Below are positions 1 through 6,065 of a DNA stretch of 28,625 nt, in pieces. The stretch covers positions 1-28,625 of the forward strand of contig CALDIF010000085.1 in NCBI GenBank assembly GCA_937901905.1, read 5' to 3'. A program made the position numbers and the translations under genes. The stretch comes from an uncultured Porphyromonadaceae bacterium. GTDB lineage: Bacteria > Bacteroidota > Bacteroidia > Bacteroidales > Muribaculaceae. Within the stretch, counting starts at the first letter, position 1, and each line of letters begins with the position of its first letter. The notes under the pieces are model-generated. The model searched no databases. It worked only from the letters and a program-made list of their open reading frames with translations, and was not told the DNA's origin.

Positions 1-617
1 GCTATGCCTTGAGTTATCATGTGGGACTGGGGCATCGCGGTTACGGTGCCGTTGGCAATTGATGCCACGGTGTTGACCACCATGTCGGCACCGAGGTGCA
101 TCAGTTTGTCGTACACCGTGCCGAGGTTATCCTCGGGCAAGATGTCAATGCGTCGCTGCTCGATGATGTCGCCTGTGTCCATCTCTTGTTTGAGGAAGAA
201 TGTAGTCACGCCGGTCTCGGTGTCGCCGTTGATGATAGCCCAATTGATAGGTGCGGCTCCACGATAACGCGGCAGCAACGAGGCATGCAGGTTGAACGTG
301 CCCAGTCGTGGCATTGCCCACACCGGCTCGGGCAACATCCTGAAGGCAATCACCACTTGCAGGTCGGCACGCAGTGAGCGCAGTTGTTCGATGAAGGCTT
401 CGTCCTTGAGGCGCTCGGGTTGCAACACGGGCAGGTTGTGGGCGAGTGCGTATTGCTTCACTTCACTCTGCAACAACTTGTGACCGCGTCCGGCGGGCTT
501 GTCGGTTGCCGTGACCACGGCAACGATATTATAGCCCGATGTGACCAAGCGGTCAAGGCTCTCCACTGCAAATTCGGGAGTGCCGAAGAATACTATGCGA
601 AGGTCTTTTTTGTCCAT
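1..617 (-). CDS. fmt: Methionyl-tRNA formyltransferase, 3' end cut by window edge
   Basis: Fmt transfers a formyl group from 10-formyl-THF to Met-tRNA of the initiator type in the cytoplasm. Reading leftward from ATG 617, 205 codons are open to the window edge with no stop, so the C-terminal third (the family is about 310-325 residues) lies outside. The start reads MDKKDLRIVFFGTPEFAVES, with the typical FFGTPEFA strand near the N terminus. The formyltransferase core NLHASLLPRYRGAAPINWAI with the following NGD/ETGVT segment is intact, and includes the catalytic Asn and His. A later MDTGDII contains the conserved Asp region. It is the last gene seen in the tsaC / sugar transferase / ClC run, after a 117-bp gap that holds its own promoter. 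The initiator tRNA it acts on is encoded about 5 kb away. Identification is secure. Confidence 0.97.
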   Translation of the reverse strand, partial: MDKKDLRIVFFGTPEFAVESLDRLVTSGYNIVAVVTATDKPAGRGHKLLQSEVKQYALAHNLPVLQPERLKDEAFIEQLRSLRADLQVVIAFRMLPEPVWAMPRLGTFNLHASLLPRYRGAAPINWAIINGDTETGVTTFFLKQEMDTGDIIEQRRIDILPEDNLGTVYDKLMHLGADMVVNTVASIANGTVTAMPQSHMITQGI

Positions 618-654
618 CTGTGTCTTATTCAAGTTAAAAAAACGGCTATCGCTG

Positions 655-662
655 CAAAAGTA
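655..662 (-). promoter_or_regulatory. Bacteroidetes-type -7 box for fmt
   Basis: On the minus strand the sequence reads TACTTTTG, a full match to the Bacteroidetes -7 consensus TAnnTTTG, 38 bases before the fmt ATG. No clear TTTG is found about 20 bases further upstream, so only half of the promoter is well supported. It would let fmt be transcribed apart from the upstream genes. Confidence 0.5.
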
Positions 663-734
663 CAACAAATCACTATCTGATGCCACTCGTGGGCATCGTG
701 TCCCGATGACAATCGTGAGTGTCACACAGGGCTG

Positions 735-2483
735 TCAGTCGTAACTGTAATGCTTGAGCACTTGGCGATAACTCATGAAGATCTTGGACTTGGACACGAA
801 GCCCACGTAGTGTCCCCGCTCGTCGACCACAGGCAGGTTCCATGCCCCCGTGCTGTCAAAGGTGTTCATCACCTTGTCCATCGATGTGCCGAGCACCACC
901 CGTGCCGGTGGGGTGGACATGAAACGGCTGACGGTCATCTTGCGGTACAGGTCGGGACGGAACATGATGTTGCGAATATCGTCAAGCAGCACAACACCTA
1001 ATAGCGACCCGTCGTTGTCAATCACGGGGTAAAGGTTGCGGTGACTGTGCGAAATGACGTCTACCATATCTTTGAGGCTCATCGCGGGAGTGACAGTCGT
1101 GAAGTCGGTTTCGATGACGTTGTCCATCTTGAGCAAGGTGAGCACGCTGCGATCCTTTTGGTGAGTGAGCAACTCGCCACGTTGGGCAAGGCGTGCCGAG
1201 TATATGCCGTAGGGTGTGAACATGCGACAAGTGGCGTAACCGGTCACGCTCACTATCAATAGGGGCAAGAACAACTCGTATCCGCCCGTCATCTCGGCTG
1301 TAAGGAAGATTGCCATTAACGGCGCGTGCATCACGCCCGCCATCACGCCCGCCATGCCCATGAGCGCAAAATTCTTGGTCGACAACTCGGTCCCGAACGG
1401 ACTGTAAGCATTGACGGCATACGCGAACGCGAAGCCGAGCATACACCCCACGTACAACGAGGGCGCGAACGTGCCACCCACACCGCCACCGCCGTTGGTC
1501 GCGCTCGTTGCAAATGCCTTGAACATCGCGAGGGCGGTTATGAACAGCACTATCGCAATAGTGCTGTGTCGGTAAGTATAAAACATGCTGCCGCCGAACA
1601 CCGCTTCGGTGTTTCCGCTCAACAACGAGTTGATGCCCGTGTAACCCTCACCGTACAGCGGCGGAAACAGGAAGATGAGCACGCTCAGCATCACGGCTCC
1701 CAACAGGTAACGCTGCCATGCCCGCCTGATGCTGCCGAACATACCCTCCATCATCGATAAGGTCTTGATAAAAAGCAGTGACATCATGCCACACACTACC
1801 CCCAGTGTGATAACGTAGGGGATACCTCTTGCCGTGAAGTGCTCGCTCTGGGTGAAGAAGAACTCCACGTTATAGCCGGTTGCGATGTAGGAAACCGTTG
1901 CACCCGCCACCGAGGCAATAATCAGCGGAATTGCGCTGCCGGCGGTCAGGTCGAGCATTAACACCTCGACCGTGAACAACACGCCGGCTATCGGTGCCTT
2001 GAAGATACCGGCGATGCCCGCCGCCGCGCCACAGCCCACCAACATCATCAACAGTTGGGGTGACAGGCGGAACATCTGTCCCAAGTTAGACCCGATGGCG
2101 GCACCGGTGAACACGATGGGACCCTCGGCACCCACACTGCCGCCGAACCCTATTGTCACTGCCGAAGATAATAGCGAGGCGTAGGTGTGCTTGGGCTTTA
2201 AGCGACTTTGTTTCAACGCGATGGCGTAGAGTACGCGTGTCACACCATGATAGATGTTGTCACGCACGACGTAGCGTACATACAAGCCGGCAATTAAAAT
2301 GCCCACTGCCGGTAACACAAGATATAACCAGTTGGCATCGGCAATCTTGACATGAGCGGTGAGAAAACCCGAAACGGTCGCGATGAGCCACTTGAGGACT
2401 ACCGCAGCCAGCCCCGACGCGGCACCGACAATCAGTGCCAACGCCGCCGTCAACGTCCGGGGGTTGCTTGTCGTTACTTTCAT
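735..2483 (-). CDS. ClC-family chloride channel with C-terminal CBS pair
   Basis: This is a 582-residue integral membrane protein of the ClC family that moves chloride or related anions. Residues 1-435 are the hydrophobic ClC body and about 455-575 form two CBS domains, which in this family bind nucleotides and gate the pore. The selectivity motif GSVGAEGP (residues 115-122) carries the gating glutamate E120, and GGTFAP (336-341) matches the GxFxP pore motif. Two positions differ from E. coli ClcA by eye alignment. The internal proton glutamate (E203 there) is valine here (V174 in FTVEVLM), and the GSGIP serine motif is replaced by YHGVT (78-82). Both point towards a passive channel rather than a proton-coupled exchanger, although this is inference. 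The start codon lies 2 bases after the stop of the sugar transferase gene, so the two are probably co-translated. Confidence 0.93.
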   Translation of the reverse strand: MKVTTSNPRTLTAALALIVGAASGLAAVVLKWLIATVSGFLTAHVKIADANWLYLVLPAVGILIAGLYVRYVVRDNIYHGVTRVLYAIALKQSRLKPKHTYASLLSSAVTIGFGGSVGAEGPIVFTGAAIGSNLGQMFRLSPQLLMMLVGCGAAAGIAGIFKAPIAGVLFTVEVLMLDLTAGSAIPLIIASVAGATVSYIATGYNVEFFFTQSEHFTARGIPYVITLGVVCGMMSLLFIKTLSMMEGMFGSIRRAWQRYLLGAVMLSVLIFLFPPLYGEGYTGINSLLSGNTEAVFGGSMFYTYRHSTIAIVLFITALAMFKAFATSATNGGGGVGGTFAPSLYVGCMLGFAFAYAVNAYSPFGTELSTKNFALMGMAGVMAGVMHAPLMAIFLTAEMTGGYELFLPLLIVSVTGYATCRMFTPYGIYSARLAQRGELLTHQKDRSVLTLLKMDNVIETDFTTVTPAMSLKDMVDVISHSHRNLYPVIDNDGSLLGVVLLDDIRNIMFRPDLYRKMTVSRFMSTPPARVVLGTSMDKVMNTFDSTGAWNLPVVDERGHYVGFVSKSKIFMSYRQVLKHYSYD

Positions 2484-2485
2484 TG

Positions 2486-3922
2486 TTACATGCCACGACC
2501 GGTAAAAACGATTTTCACCGTGTAAACCATTATTTTGAAATCGTTGAGTAACGACATGTTCTCGAGATACAGCAGGTCGTAATCAAGTCGCTCGAGCATC
2601 TCGTCAACATTTTGTGCGTAGCCGAATTTCACCATACCCATCGATGTGATGCCCGGACGCACCTGATGCAACAACACGTAGGAGGGCTCGCGGGCAACAA
2701 TGCGGTCAATGTAATATTGGCGTTCGGGACGCGGTCCCACAATCGACATGTCACCTTTAATGACATTATAAAACTGTGGAAACTCATCAATGCGATATTT
2801 ACGCAGGAAACGTCCCAGCGGAGTGATGCGCGGGTCATCGGGATGCGTTAACTGCGGCTCGCCCTCTTTCTCGGCACCGCTAATCATGGTGCGGAATTTG
2901 ATCATCTCAAAGGGTACATTGTGCAGACCTATGCGCTCTTGCCTGTAGAACACGTCACCGCGCGATTGCAACTTGACGGCGATTGCAACGGCGAGCATGA
3001 CGGGCGATAAAACTATCAGTGCCAACGCCGACAGCACGACATCGAGTACGCGCTTGATATTGCGGTAACTATGGCTCATGTTGTTGCCGGTGAGGTCGAT
3101 GAGAGGAATACCGTACACGTCGGTCAGGCGCACCTTGCGCAGCAGCAACGTTCCGCGTGAGGGACGAGCCTTGATGGGCAGCCCGAGGGGATAGATGCGA
3201 TTGAGCGTGTGTAACAATGCCGTGTCGTCATTGCGTGTGGGCACAAGAATGATTTCGCTGATGTGCTCGCTTTGGCACACCGTTGTGAGGTCGTCAAGGG
3301 TGTAGCAGGGCAACTGCAAGTCTTTCACGTCGTTTTCACCCGGAATGCTTACCATGCCGCGTATGTCGTAGCCCAACGACTCCACGCGCGACTGCAGTTG
3401 CGACACGAAGGTGGCTGCCGCCGTGCCGCGTCCGATGACGAGTGTGGGAAAACTCCACCTGCCGCTCTTGATCATCGACGAACTGTGACCGGTAATCAAC
3501 ATGCGATTGATGTACACAAACCCGAACAACACGGCAATGAGTAACATCAACATTTCGTAGTCGCTGCGGCGGTCGTTCATCACGTCGTTGATGAGGGCGA
3601 TGAAGAAGATGAGTAACGCGTTGGTGAACGCGCTGCCGGCGGTAACCATGAATTCGTGCAAACGCGACTTGCGATACACCTCAACATAATATCCACTCAG
3701 CCAGTAAACACACATCATCAACACGGGAAACGCCACCTGACCGGCGAGTACCATGGGCTGTCGCAAGAACTCGCCGAGCGTGGAATAAGAACCCGTCACG
3801 GCTCCCATGTTGTAACGGACGCAGTTGTAGAACAACCAAGCCAATGATGATGACAACAGGTCACCGAGTACGTACTTGGCGCGTTGCAGTCGACGGTCGG
3901 TTATGGGAGATGGCAAGTTCAT
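2486..3922 (-). CDS. Polyprenyl-phosphate sugar-1-phosphate transferase (WbaP/WcaJ type)
   Basis: The 478-residue membrane protein resembles the enzymes that start exopolysaccharide or O-antigen repeat units by moving a sugar-1-phosphate from a nucleotide sugar to undecaprenyl phosphate on the inner face of the cytoplasmic membrane. Four hydrophobic segments lie at about 18-36, 58-80, 95-113 and 124-140. A Rossmann-like middle domain follows (about 158-250), then a fifth hydrophobic segment (292-316) and the catalytic domain. The catalytic domain shows KFRTM (342-346), the Asp-Glu pair in RIDEFPQ (378-384), GDMSIVGPRPE (390-400) and VRPGITSMG (421-429). The full five-segment architecture is present and no break is seen. 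The start overlaps the tsaC stop by 4 bases. No other glycan genes are nearby, so the sugar and the polymer cannot be named from context. Confidence 0.93.
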   Translation of the reverse strand: MNLPSPITDRRLQRAKYVLGDLLSSSLAWLFYNCVRYNMGAVTGSYSTLGEFLRQPMVLAGQVAFPVLMMCVYWLSGYYVEVYRKSRLHEFMVTAGSAFTNALLIFFIALINDVMNDRRSDYEMLMLLIAVLFGFVYINRMLITGHSSSMIKSGRWSFPTLVIGRGTAAATFVSQLQSRVESLGYDIRGMVSIPGENDVKDLQLPCYTLDDLTTVCQSEHISEIILVPTRNDDTALLHTLNRIYPLGLPIKARPSRGTLLLRKVRLTDVYGIPLIDLTGNNMSHSYRNIKRVLDVVLSALALIVLSPVMLAVAIAVKLQSRGDVFYRQERIGLHNVPFEMIKFRTMISGAEKEGEPQLTHPDDPRITPLGRFLRKYRIDEFPQFYNVIKGDMSIVGPRPERQYYIDRIVAREPSYVLLHQVRPGITSMGMVKFGYAQNVDEMLERLDYDLLYLENMSLLNDFKIMVYTVKIVFTGRGM

Positions 3923-4506
3923 CGCAGTATGCGGAATGTGCCGTCACCGGCGAGATATATGATGTTGCTTGCCTCGCTCGGCACGGTGTCGTCACGACGA
4001 TATTGCACCACGTAGTCAACGTGCTTGATGATTGAAGGATTTATCTCGGCAAAAGTCCGGGGCGACGGCTCGCCGCTCATGTTGGCACTCGTCGACACGA
4101 TGGGGTGTCCCAATCGTCGACACAATTCGTGTGTGAACGGTTCGCTCGTGATGCGTATGCCGAGGCTGTCGCGCTCTCCCAAGAGGTTGGGCGCAACATT
4201 ATACGCTCCCTCATAGATGACGGTCAACGGCTTGACCGCCACGTCAATCAAGTCGTGGGCTATGGCAGGCACGTCGACAACGTAGTGGTCCAGCATACCG
4301 GCATCGTCAATCAGCACGAGCATCGATTTCGCGGTGTCGCGTTCTTTGAGCGAATAAACGCGCGACACGGCTGTAGCGTTGGTGGCATCACAACCGATGC
4401 CCCAAATCGTGTCGGTAGGGTAGACAATCAGACCGCCTGCACGCAGCACCTCAAGGCATCGCTCTACATCGGCATCAAATATCATGGTTTCCTTAATCTT
4501 CTTCAA
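3919..4506 (-). CDS. tsaC: L-threonylcarbamoyladenylate synthase (YrdC/TsaC domain)
   Basis: This cytoplasmic enzyme makes threonylcarbamoyl-AMP from threonine, bicarbonate and ATP, the first step of t6A modification at position 37 of ANN-decoding tRNAs. The 195 residues cover the single YrdC domain, without the Sua5 C-terminal extension. Visible motifs are YPTDTIWGIGCD (29-40), the KxRxxxK set in LKERDTAK (K54, R56, K60), GIRI (116-119) and STSANMSGEPSP (138-149). MKKIKE is taken as the start because a full promoter sits 22 bases upstream on the minus strand. It is the first gene of the leftward operon and overlaps the sugar transferase by 4 bases. Confidence 0.95.
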   Translation of the reverse strand: MKKIKETMIFDADVERCLEVLRAGGLIVYPTDTIWGIGCDATNATAVSRVYSLKERDTAKSMLVLIDDAGMLDHYVVDVPAIAHDLIDVAVKPLTVIYEGAYNVAPNLLGERDSLGIRITSEPFTHELCRRLGHPIVSTSANMSGEPSPRTFAEINPSIIKHVDYVVQYRRDDTVPSEASNIIYLAGDGTFRILR

Positions 4507-4528
4507 TCGACTTCGATTTAATGTTTTG

Positions 4529-4560
4529 CAAAATTAGTGCAAACCGAGCGCAAATGCAAA
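4529..4560 (-). promoter_or_regulatory. Promoter of the tsaC operon
   Basis: The minus strand reads TTTG (4560-4557), 20 bases, then TAATTTTG (4536-4529). Both elements match the Bacteroidetes primary sigma consensus exactly and the spacing is within 19-21. Transcription would start just upstream of the tsaC ATG at 4506, which supports that start. Confidence 0.85.
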
Positions 4561-4593
4561 TTTATTTGCGATTTGCCGAGGTGAAGCCTGATT

Positions 4594-4625
4594 TCGACCA
4601 CTCGACCACTCGACCACTCGAGTGT
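4594..4625. repeat. 8-bp TCGA array, copy A (4 units)
   Basis: TCGA occurs at 4594, 4602, 4610 and 4618 with an exact 8-base step. The first three units are identical (TCGACCAC) and the fourth is TCGAGTGT. It lies between the divergent tsaC and FMN-binding genes, upstream of both promoters. It belongs to the same repeat type as 5787-5845 and 12792-12879. Confidence 0.85.
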
Positions 4626-4668
4626 GCTAAAAAAACATAAATCGAACGTTTTTTAGCGTAACTTTTAA

Positions 4669-4676
4669 TACCTTTG
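4669..4676 (+). promoter_or_regulatory. -7 box for the FMN-binding / pnuC operon
   Basis: TACCTTTG matches TAnnTTTG exactly. The region about 20 bases upstream is T-rich but lacks a clean TTTG. Starting here gives a leader of about 90-95 bases before ATG 4776, and that leader contains the inverted repeat 4695-4722. Confidence 0.6.
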
Positions 4677-4694
4677 CGCGTCAAATCATCGGCA

Positions 4695-4722
4695 CCGTGT
4701 CGGTGACACGTCACCGACACGG
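4695..4722. other. Perfect 13-bp inverted repeat in the leader of the FMN-binding gene
   Basis: CCGTGTCGGTGAC (4695-4707) and its exact reverse complement (4710-4722) are separated by 2 bases. It sits after the predicted transcription start and 53 bases before the ATG. It is not followed by a T run, so a simple terminator is unlikely; an RNA hairpin in the leader or a dyad operator are the alternatives. I see no conserved core of the TPP or FMN riboswitch around it. Confidence 0.65.
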
Positions 4723-4775
4723 CGTAACGACGAAGTACCCTATATAAACGCAGTTTATCTATAATGACGATACAA

Positions 4776-5165
4776 ATGAAAAAATTACTGTTCCTGTTGA
4801 TGTTGGCGGCTGTGGTTGCCGTGATGCCCGCCGATGCACGTCGTCCGCGCAAGAAATCCGTTGCCAAGCCGGCAACGACACAGGTGATTTTTACCGGTGA
4901 CCTCGCTCCCAAGGTGATAGGGTATCAGGGCACCACGCCACTCAACGTGACCATCAAGGACGGACGCATCGAGTCTATCGAAGCATTGCCCAACAAGGAA
5001 ACACCTGCCTATTTTGAGCGTGCGACCAAGCATGTGTTCCCGCAATACATCGGCAAGACCGTTGCACAGGCACGCGCCGTCGAGGGCGACATTGCCACCG
5101 GCGCAACCTATAGCAGCGAAGCACTCATCAAGAACATCGAGGCGGCACTAAAGGCAGCGAAATGA
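4776..5165 (+). CDS. Small exported FMN-binding domain protein with flavinylation motif
   Basis: From ATG 4776 the protein is 129 residues. The in-frame ATG at 4764 would add only MTIQ before a good signal peptide, so the later start is preferred. The signal peptide is MKKLLFLLMLAAVVAVMPADA, with the probable cut after ADA, followed by a basic RRPRKK stretch. The rest matches the FMN_bind fold in short form: VTIKDGRIESIEAL in the middle, and near the end DIATGATYSS, which fits the Dxx[ST]GA[ST] motif where ApbE attaches FMN to the last Thr (T111 from this start). It is therefore probably a periplasmic or membrane-side one-electron carrier, as in the NqrC/RnfG domain. Its stop overlaps the pnuC start (ATGA), so the two are coupled. 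No ApbE gene or redox partner is in the window. Confidence 0.82.
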   Translation: MKKLLFLLMLAAVVAVMPADARRPRKKSVAKPATTQVIFTGDLAPKVIGYQGTTPLNVTIKDGRIESIEALPNKETPAYFERATKHVFPQYIGKTVAQARAVEGDIATGATYSSEALIKNIEAALKAAK

Positions 5166-5770
5166 CCGAGGTGTTAAGGGCGCAATTTACCCTGTGCGGT
5201 ATGCGGTTTTATTGGTTAGACTGCATCGGTGCCGTGCTCGGGTTGTTGTACTTGGTGCTTGAATATAAGGCTAATGTGTGGCTGTGGGCTGTGAGCATCG
5301 TTATGCCCGTGGTTCACGGCTATCTTTACTATGTGCGTGGCTTGTATGCCGACTGTGCGCTTGACATTTATTTTGTCATAGCGGCATTGTACGGTTGGGG
5401 CGTTTGGCTCGCCGGTAAGCGTGCGAATGACGGTGTTGAAACGCCTATCGTTCATGCCGATACGCGCCGGGGCATCACGGTCGCCGTCGTGACCGTGGCT
5501 CTGTGGGCTGTGTTGCGGGCGTGGCTCGTCGCTTTCACCGACAGCACCGTGCCCACGCTCGACGCGTTTACGACGGCGTTGAGCGTAACGGCGATGTGGG
5601 CATTATCGCGCAAGTGGGTTGAGCAGTGGTTGATGTGGTTGGCTGTTGATGCCGTTTCGGCAGCCCTGTACGTCTACAAGGGCATTCCGTTCACCGCGAT
5701 ACTCTACGCGATATACACCGTGATTGCCGTTGTCGGTTATCGCCGTTGGCGTGAGTTGGCGCGGACATGA
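5162..5770 (+). CDS. pnuC: PnuC-family vitamin transporter
   Basis: The 202-residue protein has about seven hydrophobic segments and the PnuC pattern: YADCALDIYFVIAALYGWGVW after the third segment, and the C-terminal KGIPFTAILYAIYTVIAVVGY. PnuC proteins are facilitators that carry nicotinamide riboside; close relatives carry thiamine (PnuT) or riboflavin (RibM/PnuX). The substrate cannot be read from sequence alone. The 4-base overlap with the FMN-binding protein makes a riboflavin link possible, but this is inference. There is no thiamine pyrophosphokinase, TonB receptor or NadR nearby, and no vitamin riboswitch core is seen in the leader. The gene ends 17 bases before the 8-bp repeat array B. 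Confidence 0.88.
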   Translation: MTEVLRAQFTLCGMRFYWLDCIGAVLGLLYLVLEYKANVWLWAVSIVMPVVHGYLYYVRGLYADCALDIYFVIAALYGWGVWLAGKRANDGVETPIVHADTRRGITVAVVTVALWAVLRAWLVAFTDSTVPTLDAFTTALSVTAMWALSRKWVEQWLMWLAVDAVSAALYVYKGIPFTAILYAIYTVIAVVGYRRWRELART

Positions 5771-5786
5771 ATTGCCACGCCTTTTC

Positions 5787-5845
5787 TCGAGTGCTCGACT
5801 GCTCGAGTAATCGAGCATTCGAGTAATCGAGCAGTCGAGTATTCG
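5787..5845. repeat. 8-bp TCGA array, copy B (7 units plus one imperfect)
   Basis: TCGA stands at 5787, 5795, 5803, 5811, 5819, 5827 and 5835, followed by TCGC at 5843, all in an exact 8-base step. The four variable bases are GTGC, CTGC, GTAA, GCAT, GTAA, GCAG and GTAT. The first and second halves are nearly reverse complements, so the array can fold into a long hairpin (CTCGACTGCTCGA against TCGAGCAGTCGAG, extended by G-T pairs). It lies between pnuC and the convergent tRNA-fMet. Confidence 0.85.
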
Positions 5846-5860
5846 CCCGGCGGGCAGGAA

Positions 5861-5898
5861 AGTAAAAAGGGACAACGTCACCGTTGTCCCTTTTTACT
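5861..5898. terminator. Bidirectional intrinsic terminator between pnuC and tRNA-fMet
   Basis: A perfect 17-bp stem (5861-5877 with 5882-5898) closes a TCAC loop. The stem is flanked by AAAAA on the left and TTTTT on the right, so either strand ends in a U run after a GC-rich hairpin. It serves pnuC from the left and the tRNA from the right, 3 bases beyond the mature tRNA end. Confidence 0.9.
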
Positions 5899-5901
5899 GT
5901 G

Positions 5902-5973
5902 TGGCGGGGGCCAGACTCGAACTGACGACCTTTGGGTTATGAGCCCAACGAGCTGCCACTGCTCCACCCCGCG
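5902..5973 (-). tRNA. Initiator tRNA-fMet (CAT)
   Basis: The minus strand folds into a 72-nt cloverleaf: acceptor strand CGCGGGG, D arm GGAGCAGTGGCAGCTC, anticodon arm TTGGGCTCATAACCCAA and T arm GTCAGTTCGAGTCTGGC. The anticodon is CAT. Three consecutive G-C pairs next to the anticodon loop (GGG/CCC) and an unpaired first position (C1 opposite C72) mark it as the initiator rather than the elongator tRNA. It closely resembles the E. coli fMet tRNA over most of its length but has a shorter D loop. CCA is not encoded. Confidence 0.96.
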
Positions 5974-5984
5974 ATTTGCGACTG

Positions 5985-6016
5985 CAAAATTAGTCATTTA
6001 GTCACTCTCTCACAAA
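5985..6016 (-). promoter_or_regulatory. Promoter of tRNA-fMet
   Basis: The minus strand reads TTTG (6016-6013), 20 bases, TAATTTTG (5992-5985), an exact Bacteroidetes promoter ending 12 bases before the tRNA 5' end. It has the same elements and spacing as the tsaC promoter. Confidence 0.88.
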
Positions 6017-6065
6017 TTGTTGTTAAAAAATTAACAATCATTAACCTTGTGCCGATGACGCGTTT

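Noticed and set aside
4594..4625. CRISPR-like or IS-end interpretation of the TCGA arrays
   Set aside because: The 8-base period with no spacers rules out CRISPR, and no terminal inverted repeats, target duplications or transposase are near any of the three arrays.
4677..4775. TPP, FMN or NAD riboswitch before the FMN-binding / pnuC genes
   Set aside because: I looked for conserved core elements of the TPP and FMN classes and found none; only the simple inverted repeat is present.
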